NCBI GenBank assembly: GCA_022829145.1
Contig: CM040741.1
Span: 43,012,534 to 43,076,533, forward strand
Source: Albula goreensis
Lineage: Eukaryota > Chordata > Actinopteri > Albuliformes > Albulidae
DNA: 64,000 nt
Direction of reading: 5' to 3'
Shown here: one piece after another, positions 41,501-53,595 of the stretch
Layout: every line of letters begins with the position of its first letter
How positions within the stretch are numbered: the stretch's first letter is position 1
Translations under genes and position numbers: made by a program
Notes under the pieces: generated by a model
The model's input: only the letters and a program-made list of their open reading frames with translations
Database searches by the model: none
Told to the model about the DNA's origin: nothing

Positions 41501-43059
41501 AAATGCCATGGAGGTACTTTGGTAAGGATCAACTGTTTCCTAGAAAATGGCTGGCAATTTTAATGTAAAAAAAAACAAATCAGCCTAGTTGTAATGTCAT
41601 GAACAGTAGAACGTCTTTGGGAGCCAAAGGCAGAAAGAGCCAAAATGGTGCCATGTGCTCTTACATGGCATTGTATTCTGATTTTTATAAAACTTCTAAC
41701 TGCAACAGTACTACATGAGGGTACTCGGATAACATGTACTTACTACTAAGAGGGTTGGTAAGAATGCTGCTGATAAATGTTCTCTCAGTTCAACCAAATA
41801 CATTCCACTAGCGCAGATTTTCTATTTTGTTTATTGAGCCCCAGATCTAAAACTGTAATTCATGCTGTGTTTGTGGTTCTGAGCATTTTGGAGCACCTGA
41901 TCATCCATCAGCATTCTGCACACCAACAGATGTTCAAACATGCATAGCACTGGAAGATGTACCCTGTGTGCGGACATTTTATAGAACTTGTCATATAGAA
42001 AATAATTGTTGCAGTGGTTTCCTAGCAACAGAGAAGGAAGTATTCAACACCTAGGTGTTTCTGACAAATTATTACATTAATCAAGATATGTGTAATAGAA
42101 ATATTTATCCTAGGAGGGCTGTAAATGGGAGACATGAGTGTCTGTACAGTAAGGGAAAGGTATTTGAGAGCTATAACCTTTTTGGTGCAAGGACATGTCT
42201 AATTGTGTTGTGTGAAAGGGGCATTCCATTTTGGTTATAGCCTTAGCTCTACAGTTTCCATACATCCAGTAAGGTAGAATCATTTTCTTTTCATGTTGAA
42301 TGAATGAAAGAATCCAATCTTATCCTCAGTTAATTTAGACTTGTAATTCACGTCATTTCAGGCAAAAACGAATATACAAACCCCATTGACATGGCACTTG
42401 TCCATTTTCATTCAGAAAAATAACATTCAGTTGAATTAATATATGTTTTGTGAGTGAAATGCCCCTTTAAGCAATAAGAAAATAATTGTCATGTCCCATG
42501 TGGTTGCTAATTTTTCCTCAATTTACTCTGCATGCAAAAATCCAGTATATGTTCTAAATTTGCATAAAATATTACAAATATCCTCAAACCCCAGGCTCAC
42601 CACAAAGTAAACCACAGCTTTTAAGAATGGCTGACATGCACAACTAATAGTAAATCCTAAATAAAGGAAAACTCTCACAGGGCTGCTTAAACATTATATA
42701 TAGTCATATGTTTAATTGCGCAGAAAGAGAGTAAATTATTTGTATTTTTGTTGTTGTTGTTGTATTGTATGTTTCCATTTAAAACTCATTTCTTTTTGAA
42801 TTAATTAAGACACTGGCCATAATCTATACATTTGTAATTGTAAAAAAAAAAAACAAATTCACCAGCACATGTTCTTCATCTAATAGGGTCACGATATTTG
42901 CCCTTTGAGACAATTGCATCCTGACATTTTTGGCCAGGTTTCTCCAGATAGCTTCCCTTTACTGTTAAGTCCATTGCTGACATTTAGACAAAGAGCAGCA
43001 ATACTAAATCTAAAAGCCTCACTTCCAGGAAAAGTGAAAGAGTTGACTGAAAGGCGTGT
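41501..43059. other. AT-rich non-coding DNA, probably end of the zbtb7c 5' intron
   Basis: No gene is recognised. A (TTG)n run lies at 42748-42763 and an A-rich run near 42841-42853. Confidence 0.5.
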
Positions 43060-43089
43060 GTTTTTTGTTTTAGAGCCTTTGGTGAGAGG
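43060..43089 (+). promoter_or_regulatory. zbtb7c: 3' splice site and 16-nt 5' UTR remnant before the zbtb7c start
   Basis: A T-rich tract (GTGTTTTTTGTTTTAG) ends with AG at 43072-43073. This is followed by 16 bases and the ATG at 43090. A TGACTGA branch-like motif lies about 25 bases upstream of the AG. It implies that the first coding exon is not the first exon and that a non-coding exon lies upstream. Mammalian ZBTB7C likewise has upstream non-coding exons. The site is inferred, not proven by a transcript. Confidence 0.7.
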
Positions 43090-44345
43090 ATGGCCAGCAG
43101 AGAGGATGACCTGATTGGGATTCCCTTCCCCAACCACAGCAGCGACGTCCTCTGCAGCCTGAATGAGCAGCGCAGGGACGGCCTGCTGTGCGACGTGGTG
43201 CTGGTCGTCCGCGACCAAGAGTACCGCACACACCGCTCCGTCCTGGCCGCCTGCAGCCAGTACTTCAAAAAGCTCTTCACAGTGGGGATGGACTGCGACC
43301 AGCACAATGTCTACGAGATCGACTTTGTTGCCCCAGAATCCCTGACTGCCATTCTGGAGTTCGCCTACACCTCCACGCTCACCGTCACCGCCTCCAACGT
43401 CAAGGAGATCCTCAATGCCGCCCAGATGCTGGAGATCCCTTGCATCATCAATGTCTGCCTGGAGATCATGGACACAGGGGGAGGAGGAGGAGGAGGAGTA
43501 GAAGATGAGGAAGAGGAGGATGATGATGATGATGATGCTGAGGAGGAAGGAGAAGAATCCAGAGAAGAGGACCCCGAAGATCCTGAGGAGGAAGCTAGTG
43601 AGAGATCTACTTGGGCTTCAGAGAATCAAGACCACGTGGTTGAAGAGAGAGTGGAGTGCACTCCAAGCACCTCCCAACAGGAAGACCAGTCGGACATACA
43701 GAGTAACCGTGATGCTCCAGAGGTTGCCAGTGACAAACCCAGAGATTGTGATGGGCTGGAGAACCGTACCCTGAAGGACTTTTCCATTGAATCTTTGTTG
43801 CAGGAAGGGCTGTACCCTAAAATGTCAGCTACAGACAGAATGTCAGGTTTTTCCCCTCTTCTCCCAGGCTTCTTTCCTCCCATGTGGGCCACCGAGTTTC
43901 CAGGTTTCCCTCAGATGTTGGACCCAAACGCCAGCCCTCATCTGTACCACCAAGAGCTTGAGAACAGGCCACTGGACTTGGCAGTAAAGAAGGAGGTAAT
44001 CAAGGAGGAGCTGAAGGAGGAGATGCACCCCAGTCTTTTCCACAGTGACTTCCTGAAGGACTTCATGGGTGCAGGCCTTGCTATGGGGGCTGACGGCCAT
44101 CTTGGGCCGATCAAAGATGAGACAGACTTCCGGTCATACCTGAGCTTCCTCAGTGCATCCCATCTGGGATCCCTCTTCCCACCCTGGCAGCTGGAGGAAG
44201 AGAGGAAGATGAAGCCCAAGGCCTCACAGCAATGCCCCATCTGTAACAAGGTAATCCAGGGAGCGGGAAAACTGCCCCGGCACATGAGGACCCACACTGG
44301 AGAAAAACCCTACATGTGCAACATCTGTGAGGTCCGCTTCACCAG
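43090..44345 (+). CDS. zbtb7c: zbtb7c coding exon 1 (BTB, acidic linker, finger 1, first half of finger 2)
   Basis: The exon contributes 418 full codons plus two bases of codon 419. It ends at TTCACCAG followed by the donor GTTAGT. Reading on past the donor gives only seven unrelated residues before a stop, inside a finger missing its two histidines, so splicing here is needed for a complete protein. Two codon-repeat tracts lie in it: GGA/GGG codons near 43477-43497 giving seven glycines, and GAT codons near 43520-43537 giving six aspartates. Confidence 0.95.
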
Positions 44346-45708
44346 GTTAGTTACTTATTTTGCTTGAATGCTAGATGGCGTATGGAACAAATACATGTCT
44401 GCTTATTTTTGTGAATTATTTGTACTTGTCATGCAATGCATGCAAATTATAATCATGGGGATGGGAGGTGAAAGGGCAAGAGTTTAAAATAACGGTATTG
44501 TACAACAAAATACAGTCATCTAATTCACACTTTTCAATAAGGTCAACAAAAAAGGGCACCATAGCCAGCCATTTAAGGTGGCAAACTTGGCTCTCTGAAA
44601 ACTGACTGTCATACACTTCAAACTATGAACATAACTAATTTGAGATTAATAATGAGCTTTTCTGAGCCCTTCAGTACTGACTTCTCAGAAAGCACCCTGG
44701 TACAAGGGCACACCTAAGACAACGCACAATACACGGGTCAGTAATTCCACCATAAACTACCAAAATGGCATTGTAACAGGGTATTCCTAAAACATGAAAT
44801 ATTCTAATTACATGACATATTCTTTACTCATTGGTTTAATTCCGCTGGATAGTAAGACAAATCATTATGGCTTTTCTGCTCGATGACACCATTTGTAATC
44901 ATAAAATGTTGGTTGTGAGTCTTAATAATGTAATGGGCAATATACACATTGGCAATATAAATTGGCAAGTGTATTTGCTAATGGATTTCTCAGGAAATCC
45001 TCCAAACCAATGTAAATGTGTTAAACCTGAGACAACAAGTAGAATAACAAAATACATAAGATAACCTTCCTGACCAGATCTGTTGATTTGTGTCTTAATA
45101 GGCAAGACAAACTGAAGATCCACATGCGCAAGCACACTGGGGAGCGTCCTTATATCTGCCTCCACTGCAACTCAAAGTTTGTCCATAACTACGACCTGAA
45201 GAATCACCTACGCATCCACACTGGGGTGCGGCCTTACCAGTGTGAGCACTGCTACAAGAGCTTCACTCGCTCGGACCACCTGCACCGCCACATCAAGAGG
45301 CAAAGCTGCCGTGCCTCTCGCCCGCGACGTGGCCGCAAGCCCGCCGCCTGGCGCTCGGCCAACTTCCTCTACCCCCCTGCGGCCCACCATGAAGAAAAGG
45401 GTCTCTCCATGGGCGGCAGGCTCCCTACGGCCAGTCATGGGGTCACGGCCCCCAGCTTCATGGACGGTCGCCACTTGGGCGGTAGGAACTTGAGCTTTGA
45501 CGATTTGGACAGCAACAGCCGTGAGAGTCTGGAGACCAGACAGTCGGACCGGAACCACGTGGAGGAGGTGGAGAGGAAGCGGGGGGTCTTTGCTTTTGCC
45601 CTAGCCCATGAGGATGTGCTCTCCCACCGTCCCTTCTACTCCCCGACCTCTGACCCCTGGGCCCTGAGGCTGGATCATGTCCCACCCATTCCAGAGGCAA
45701 CAAACTAA
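43090..45708 (+). CDS. zbtb7c: zbtb7c: BTB/POZ and C2H2 zinc-finger transcription factor, join(43090..44345, 45102..45708)
   Basis: Nuclear DNA-binding regulator of the ZBTB7 (POK) family; family members act mostly as repressors that dimerise and recruit co-repressors through BTB. The spliced product is 620 residues, close to the usual mammalian ZBTB7C length. In order: BTB/POZ at about residues 15-128 (opening [11 protein letters not shown], then [10 protein letters not shown] and [17 protein letters not shown]); Gly7 at 130-136; a Glu/Asp run from 138 to about 165; a conserved DFSIESLL block at 230-237; PLDLA at 294-298 followed by KxE motifs; fingers at 382-402, 410-430, 438-458 and 466-488, the last ending in Cys (C2HC); then a basic [12 protein letters not shown] segment and a conserved tail with FAFALA and DPWA, ending EATN. 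The ATG has a purine at -3 and G at +4. The RPYQC and HIKRQSC wording and the acidic run favour ZBTB7C over ZBTB7A or 7B, by remembered family sequence. Exon GC is well above the flanks. Activity and tissue role are not visible from sequence. Confidence 0.96.
44346..45101 (+). other. zbtb7c: zbtb7c intron, phase 2, 756 bp
   Basis: It begins GTTAGT and ends TTAATAG. Joining AG at 44344-44345 to G at 45102 makes an AGG (Arg) codon and restores FTR-QDKLK across finger 2. A CTGAC branch-point-like motif lies at 45070-45074, about 28 bases before the acceptor, although the tract between is only moderately pyrimidine-rich. The intron body is AT-rich and I see no gene or repeat in it. An intron at this point of finger 2 is, from memory, shared by ZBTB7 paralogues. 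Confidence 0.93.
45102..45708 (+). CDS. zbtb7c: zbtb7c coding exon 2 (rest of finger 2, fingers 3-4, C-terminal tail)
   Basis: It opens mid-codon and reads [11 protein letters not shown], finishing finger 2. Finger 3 has CLHC with H...H, and finger 4 has CEHC with a final Cys as fourth ligand. Canonical TGERPY and TGVRPY linkers join them. The tail is basic ([12 protein letters not shown]), then less conserved, then ends in FAFALA, a proline/aromatic stretch and EATN before TAA at 45706-45708. It is about 600 bp of GC-rich sequence in an AT-rich setting. Confidence 0.95.
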
Positions 45709-48700
45709 AACTGTTTTTAGATGTTTGCAATAAATGTTTCCCATTTGAGATGATATTATTCTTAAATCATAAACTGCACCTTAAATGCACCTGTTTTTAA
45801 AGGAGTAACTGGATGAAAACTTGTGGTAAACATTTTGAGATATTTTTGTAATTTATAAATAACCATCCTAAATGACTAACCTGACATTTACCACCTTCTG
45901 TACATTTTCACGTCATGTAAAAAAAAAAAAAAACAGGTGTCGCAGGTGTGAAGTAATGGCATGTTTATGAAAAACACCCAATGTGACTGAAACAGACCAT
46001 AGAGATGTTGAGTACTTTTGGTAATCAAATGCTTGAGATTTTCTTTCAGGTTAGCAAATTCTGAAATCATGCTGAGATTTCTTTTCCTGGTTAATAATTG
46101 TAAAATTATTTAAAATAGATCCCTCTGTATTAATGTAAAGAAACTGCAGTTTAGCGACATTAATGAAACAAATGGACATGTGACTTGATCTCAGGCCTTC
46201 TGAAGTCAAGCCAGACTGTATACAACATACTTCATAGAGGTGTTTCCAAATTATCATTCTTCCTTTTTATTTTTTGGTCAAACAACCAACAATTCACAGG
46301 TTAACAGCTCTTTATTAATGATCAGCACATAACTCTCACCAATCAAAATTTATATAAGGCAAAATACTTATCATCTATGTACTTTACATTAACAATAAAT
46401 AGCTCACTCTTTAGCAACCAGACACTGGTATGTATTTGAAACCAATAAAATAATACAAATGAATCATTTGGATTTAAATAAAATTACCTTAATGATGGTA
46501 TGTGAAGAAGAAATACCAGTGTCATTTACTCATAGATTCAGAACAAATGTATGAAACACTCAGGAGCTTTTTTAATATTTTCATGTGTTACATTACATGA
46601 ACATATGAAACAGGTGCATGTATCTCTGTCTTCTGACATCAGAATAATTATGAAAACGCATTCACAATATGCCACCATTCAGCAAGCATTACTTGCCTTG
46701 TATATTGAATAGGCAGTATTGGATTTATCTTTTATAAAGGGGAAGACTCAGAAGGGGAAATCAGAATCCACAATTTGATTCTGGCCATAATGTGTACCAT
46801 ATTTGTACATCTATGACGATGAGCCTGCTTCCAAATCAACAAGCTCCAGGGACGAGTGTCTTCTGAAAATGGGTCTGGCATGTCTGTAGTGTGTCTGATC
46901 AGTCTCTCGGCAACGGCAGTATCGATTTATGCTGAAAGGATTACACAGTGATTCAGAATGCAGATGTACTTTACATCTCGCAATAAAATCTGTGAGCTAA
47001 GAATACACCGCATAGGATCTCAGTCAGAGGAACAAGGATGACTGGTTTTCACTTACAAACCTCCATTACATACACAAAGACAGTTGTAAATGGAAAGGAA
47101 GTATATGACCTAAATGTTACTGCTTATCCGACTTGTCATCTTTTTTTGAAATGATTCGATATAGTATAACAGTTTAATCAATGCATGTTTTAGGTGACTA
47201 TCTTTGTTCTGTATCAAAGCTCAGGACCACTTCCTCTCAGCTTTACTTATACACATATTATTTCTGGTGTAAGATTCATCTCAATAGATTTTATGTGAAC
47301 AAGTTTAAACAGTCTGGCAGCTATGGCTTAAGATCGGTGCTGGTAATTTACTCTATTTTATGCATACACTTGGACGATTGACTATACGTTTTGGAACAAT
47401 ACATGCAAGTAAAGCACAAAAAAAAATGATGAAACTGAAATCAAGCATTTGAATCACATGTAAAACATAAGGGATTCAAGATGACAAAGTGTTTCTGCAA
47501 TGTTGCACTATAGTGGGGAATGGGTGAGCCGTAATGTTATGGCATCTAAATAAACTCGTTTGCCATTTTAAGCTACAATGTGACTTACTGTAAGCTACTA
47601 ACTTCTTGTTTTTCAGTATGTGCACAGCGTTAGTAATTTTGCAGTGATATTTTAGTTAAGCCAGGACAAGCAAAAAAAATAATGCAATTTTTTTCAAAAT
47701 GTTTCTCGCTGTTTCTGACTAACAATTGTGTCTAATAGGAGACAGTTTCAAAGAATACAGACTTCCATTCAAGCTCTCCTACTGCCCTCTACTGGTCAAT
47801 TAAAATTCCATGTTGCTATAAACAAAAGTCCAACAATTTTCATTAGGTCCTGATATTGCTACAGCTACTGATGAAGTATCGTTAGCCTATAAAGGTCAAG
47901 GCAGCAGTGCGCGTGCAACAATTTTGTATGACCAACTGTAAGCAGCCACACAAAAAGGAATGCTCCTATAGCCATATGGCCATAGCACATTGCAACATGA
48001 CCATAAATCTTTGCATTATTTACCAATACAAAGTTCCAGAAAAACATATTTGTAAAATTGAAAATTTATCTCACAACACTGCTGCCAAACGCATAATTCA
48101 TTGACTAAATAAAAAGCAGTGAAAGAGCTATGGAAATGATGGTATGGGGAAAGAGGGGTTCGGTGGCAAGTGTAGTATATTCTGGTTCAGCAGTGTAAAC
48201 TGATCACATGACTTTGGGTGTTTTGTAAGAAATGAATAATTCAGTGCCATTGGATGATATACAGTGTCTGATATGCCTTAGATGTCTTTGACATTTAGCT
48301 GACAAAAAGGTCTGGGAATAAACTTTTCCAATAAAATATCAAATAAAGCATAAACCTTTTACCCCAGTTTTCAATGGTGATAGCAGCCTAACACAGCTCT
48401 AGCTTGCACAAGTGTAAATAACGTGTGTACAGAGAAAAAAAAAATCCACCTTGGTATTTTCAACCAGTTTTGATGTGTACAACAGTTCGGGACTTTTTTT
48501 TATCACCGAGACCTATCCAAAGATGTGGAAAGTGGGAAATTCACAAACTTGAAGCAGTGTTGTGTTTTGTTTTGTGTCTCTTTGAGAAGCGTACATTTTT
48601 TAAAAATGTATTTTGTATATACGAAAATTAAAAAGCGATTGCTACTTTTGTTGTGTATAACTGTTTGCCTTAGTAACAAATGGAAAGGGCACTAAGCACC

Positions 48701-49625
48701 CTTCAGTTCTTTTAAGAATATAAATAAATGTAATTCATGTTGGTTTGAATTGAAATGGAAAATATTTTCTAGCTATTTATGCATATTTAAATTTGCCTTG
48801 GCTATATTTTGTTAAGATGTTTTATAAAGACACTAAAATATATTCCTGTGGGTCTGGTACCTATTATAAAATGTACAGTCCATGGGAGCATGTGCTTTTG
48901 GTATGTGTTTGGTACGAATTCTACAGAACTGGATATTCTTTTTTGAGACAATAAAAACATCTTTCCCAACTCAGAGTTTAAAGGGCATTCCTGAAGAAGA
49001 ACCAAACGATTAGTAGTTGTGTTTACAGACTAGTGCATTTCCCCAAAGGATTACTGTAATAAGTATCCAAATCCTCATGGACAAGGCCAAATATATCGTC
49101 CATCATCCAGCCAAGACAAAGGTTTTATGCATCTACATTGCAATACAAAGAAATGTCATTGAGCACAAACATCTAAGTTTTTAAATTGTCTTCAATCAAT
49201 TTATTGAGAGACAGTATCTATGTGTACTGGATGGCATATACTATAATTAAATCTCTTTAACGTGCAGAAAAATCTCCATGGAGTGTTCTTGCTTTTTTTG
49301 CAGCTAAGTGATGTACGTATAGACTGTACTCTGAAACGTGGAACAAAGTGTACTTGCACTACTTATTTACTACTTTGATGCTTAACTGTTAACATATTTT
49401 TAAATGACCACACCTCCTTTCAACAAACGTATTGATCATATTAAACTCACGTTATGCACTTTATTGGTCTTAACATGAGACAAAGCTTTGGTTTGAACAC
49501 GATTTTCTCTTCATGTGCAAAATGTTCCATCCCTGCAAACCGTGCCTGTGCTGTTATGACAGTACAATTACGATATGAAATGGAAAAAAAAAATGTTCAA
49601 GAAAATAAAATGGCTTTTTTGCAAT
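45709..49625 (+). other. zbtb7c: probable zbtb7c 3' UTR (end point uncertain)
   Basis: After the stop there is no further ORF of note. The sequence is AT-rich and carries several AATAAA signals: 45729-45734 (too close to the stop), 46394-46399, 46444-46449, 46982-46987, 48317-48322, 48330-48335, 48342-48347, 48950-48955 and 49604-49609. The last is followed by a T-rich element (near 49645-49665) that looks like a downstream processing element. The base mixture from about 47.9 to 49.6 kb reads like a long vertebrate 3' UTR. The real end could be any of these, and more than one may be used. Confidence 0.4.
49604..49609 (+). terminator. zbtb7c: candidate distal polyadenylation signal AATAAA
   Basis: It is a canonical AATAAA hexamer in an A-rich context. 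About 35-55 bases downstream is a T-rich stretch including CTGTTTTTTATC, a plausible downstream element. Cleavage would fall near 49620-49630. Chance hexamers are common in AT-rich DNA. Confidence 0.3.
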
Positions 49626-52600
49626 CAGTTGACAAGCCTCCCTCTGTTTTTTATCTTTCAAATTAAAATTTTTTAAATGCAAGACATTTCAAAACAATCA
49701 TCTCTTCTACTCAGTTAAAGATATATTTATTAAATTTGCATCTGTAGATATCATATTGACCCTCATTATCAAATCCTTTCATGACCATTAAAAAACAGAG
49801 AACATGCTAAGCATTTAAAATGTGTTAAGCTTATCAGTACATAGGCCAGACTCATTTGAGAACAGTTCAGCATTTTACTTTATACTTTAAATATTCAGTA
49901 TCTTGCAAGCAACATTTGGTCCCTCACTCAGACATTCAGATGACATACTGCAGTAGTCTCAAACTCAGTGCTATGGAGTATTGTATATGCTTGCTTTGAC
50001 TCATCTTGATTAGATAATTACTCCCATTATTTGTCTAAATTAGTGCTTTCAGTTTTCACTGTATTGAAAGACACATTTTTGCTATGGCAATTGTTGCCTG
50101 TACTTTTAGCTTTCATTTAGAAAATACACAGAGGTACATGCATATTGAGGCATGGGTTCTTGATCAAAACGGCAGCTGCAAATGGGTGGAATAAAACATA
50201 ATACGCTCCATAGAGTCTGAGGACTCATATCGAAGAGATCCAAAACTCACTTTTCATCCTGGAAATGAAAATTCTGACATGCAATTTTTTAAATTTTCCT
50301 CAAGAGAGCGCTGTTGTGTAATGATACTGTTGAATAAGAGAGGCATTGCAAATATTTAAAAATCTTCACATTAATTATATATGTCATGTTATGGAACCAA
50401 ACCTATATTTTTAAGCAATTAATGATTTACGCATTACTATGTTCAATAAAAATGAATAAATGAATGTTACTGTATGTGTTAATTTCTTAAAGGCATTTCT
50501 GTGAAGTGAAAATCTCAATGCACACAGCTACATCAATGTAACTGCAGCTAGGCCATTGATTTTGAGTTGAATGATATTCCATATTCCAATTATATTTTTA
50601 ACTTAATACACCTATAGCTATTTTCATGACGACAGCTGTTACTGTGTTTTAAACTGTTATGGCATGTACTTTCACATAGGTTGGAATCACAATTTGCTCA
50701 AAGAAAAAATGTAAGGTGTGGCATTGGATAAGCAAAGTGATAATCACAACACATCAATAGCTCAATTAACAAACACAGACAGTGTATGTATACAGTTTGG
50801 GTCAAAAGGGCTAATTTTATAAAAATAACAGTAAGCAATTTGGAGAGAGATAAGCAGGACATGTATTGAATGTCTGACTAACAGCAGGAAATGCAGGGGA
50901 TATTCTGAGCTTGAGCTAGAAGCCACATCCATCCATGATATTAAAGGTGGAGGTTCCGGTAAATTTGAAAAAAAATGGCTATTTATTCTGGGAAACATGA
51001 TCCTGTTATGTTATAAGCGAAAATGTGACATCACCAAACAGTTATATTGTGTGATATGAGGTAAGTGTAAACTGACTGACGTCAGATGATATTAAAATAC
51101 AAGATTAGAAATATTATTGCTAGTTTGAGATACGTCAAAGACCAGAGGAGCAAATTAAAGGTAATTTTCTAAGAAGTTTGCCATTCCATTATTTTGGGAT
51201 GGTTTTAAATAAATAATATCATATGAGTACCGCATGCGCCAAATTAATGACAGTACTATCATGACTTAGAAGGGCATGGAAATTGATAATCAATGCTACG
51301 GCAAAATGCTGCAGAAAAAGGGCCGTCCTTTCTGGTTCCATAGAACTACAGGGTGTGCTGTGTTTTGCTGTCACTCAAAATCCAGTTCATCAGTTATAAC
51401 AGATTATAATACCTCCTCTGATTTCTTGGGTCTGAACTGGTTGCTGTTTTTAAGGTGACAACAAAAACCAGCAGTTGCTCTTCAGGAGCAGGGCAAGCCA
51501 CAATGCTGCAGATAATAAATTCAGCTTTAGAATGATGTAAGTAAACAATGGTAATTCAAGTGTCAGAAAAAAGAATAATTAGCATTACCATTAATTTTAA
51601 GAATGCAAGAAACTACTCCAACCAACAGGCGTGGTGAGGTAAACATTTCAGCACATTCATATGCACTGCTCCATCAGCAGTCAAATGTGCCTCTATTTGC
51701 AGACACTGGGGCCCTCTGCTGGAGAAATGATAACAAACAAATTCCACAGCAAACAATTATTCGGGCTGTTTTTTTTTCTCAGTAGCCAAAAAGCTATGTT
51801 TGACACTGTCCAATTTATTTGTTGAAAAAGATGGGAAAACAGGTAAAAATTAGTATCACAGTGAGGTTCCTCTTTGATTCCTATGCATCTGAGTGCATAA
51901 AAAGCACTGAAGACACAGAATAAGGCCTGTAGTGTATACTTGAAGACAAGGCGTCTCTTCTGTCTGGATTTTTCCTTAATTATTTCATTAATTATGTTTT
52001 CATGTTTTACTGTTTTTCGCAGTTTCTTTACCATGATGGAAGAACTATCATCAAAACTAACCTCAGTTTAATTCACTCAAAATCTAGAGGTGATACAGTT
52101 CACTGAGGTCAGTAGATTTGTTTCTTTTAAATTTATTTATTTTATTATTAATACAACAGCAAAAAGAAGAACAAAATTTGTATGCTTTTGTTTGAAACAT
52201 TTTTTTTAAATGTCTGCCATTAACATGACATCCATGACATTAGGTGAACAAACCGACATTTCGTCATTTCCCTAAACCATTTGTTGGTGGGCAAGATTCA
52301 TGATAAAAAGTGTACCCAAATAACAGTGACAATACACCGACTCCATCTGCCCAGTGTGTATTATTAGACAACCGAGTGCAGAGACATTCTCAACAGGGGT
52401 CTTTCAAAAGGAGTTCAGGAAATACTCTGTACAATGGCCTTTTAAAAAGGAACTAAATGCAGGCAGACCTTGGGTGACAAATCTTTTCCTTTGAGATGGA
52501 CAGTAAGAGGAAATAAGAAACTCTTTAGGGATTAATTACAAACCTAGATCAGTCCTGGGATTGTCTTTCATTTCCTGGCCCTGACAAGAATAGACCTTAT

Positions 52601-53520
52601 TCAAAATCCTCAATTGTGTTAAGGATTATGTCATGTACTGCTGAATAAGAACTAGTACAAAAATGAAATCAGTAAAGGTGACTTACGTAATACATGTAAT
52701 GTGTGTCCTTAATAAGGCAATAATGAGAGTCTTAATCATAGGCCGATATGTTTCCCCACATATAGAAACCAATCAAAGTCTTACAATTATTATTTGGGAA
52801 CAGTAGCATCTGAGACGAAGATACCTCAGAGTCACCCAAACCAGCGTAGAAGACATTTAAAGCTCTTTCATAAAGGTCCTTCAATATATTTTCACACGAA
52901 TCCATTATATTGATCAAATGCATTCAGTGCAATCAAAATTTGCCCACTTCATCCCCATCATTATTAGTGTAGCCCTGAAAGATGGGAAATGCAATGCACT
53001 TGAACCTATGGGCAATGGGGCAGTAGCAAGGAGAGTCAGTGCAGACAGGATCCATGTCTTTGTTTTATACTAAATAATTATCAATGAGACAGACTGTTCC
53101 TCCTGTTTGTTCTATTTTGCCCTTGCTCTGTGTGTCTGTAATGCAAGGTACATTTCTGAGAAGTCTGAAAACTAAGAATAGTCTAATCTAATGTAAAGGT
53201 GACTTACTTATACATGAGGTGATTACCACATGTTGAAGCTAAATATACAGCTGCGCTCAAGCACCTGAGCTTTACATCTGTGATGATCTCACTCTATAGC
53301 CTTTCGGGGTCAGAGTTTAGGAATCTGAACAATGTTTATTCCCATGGCTAATAGTTCCCAGTAGTTAGAAAATAAACAAGACATTTCCTGTGTTTTCATC
53401 AACTCCAGCCACACTTACACAATGCAAATTACAAACAGACACCATAAAAGGCCCTTTCCCTCTCTCCCAACATTTAAAAATGAATGAAGGAATGTGTTAC
53501 CACACAAAGCAAGTTGTTTT
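49626..53520. other. AT-rich non-coding DNA downstream of zbtb7c, no gene seen
   Basis: Only short ORFs. Near 49960, GTCTCAAACTCAGTGCTATG may be a decayed transposon end, too weak to call. Confidence 0.5.

Positions 53521-53592
<72 letters not shown>
53521..53592. repeat. (AG)36 microsatellite with one interruption
   Basis: An AG run contains a single AA interruption at 53529-53530 and is followed by GGAAGGAGAG. The ORF over it encodes an Arg-Glu repeat and is not a gene. Confidence 0.97.

Positions 53593-53595
<3 letters not shown>

Noticed and set aside
42889-43307. Minus-strand ORFs of 107-138 codons over the start of zbtb7c
   Set aside because: They are antisense shadows of the GC-rich BTB coding exon; the plus strand carries the recognised protein.
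43163-43774. Alternative plus-strand frames within coding exon 1
   Set aside because: Out-of-frame readings of a coding exon rich in GC and codon repeats, with no domain.
45208-45730. Minus-strand and alternative-frame ORFs over coding exon 2
   Set aside because: Shadows of the zinc-finger and tail coding sequence.
45729-45734. AATAAA just after the zbtb7c stop
   Set aside because: Only about 20 bases past the stop codon, implausibly close for the main cleavage signal of such a gene.
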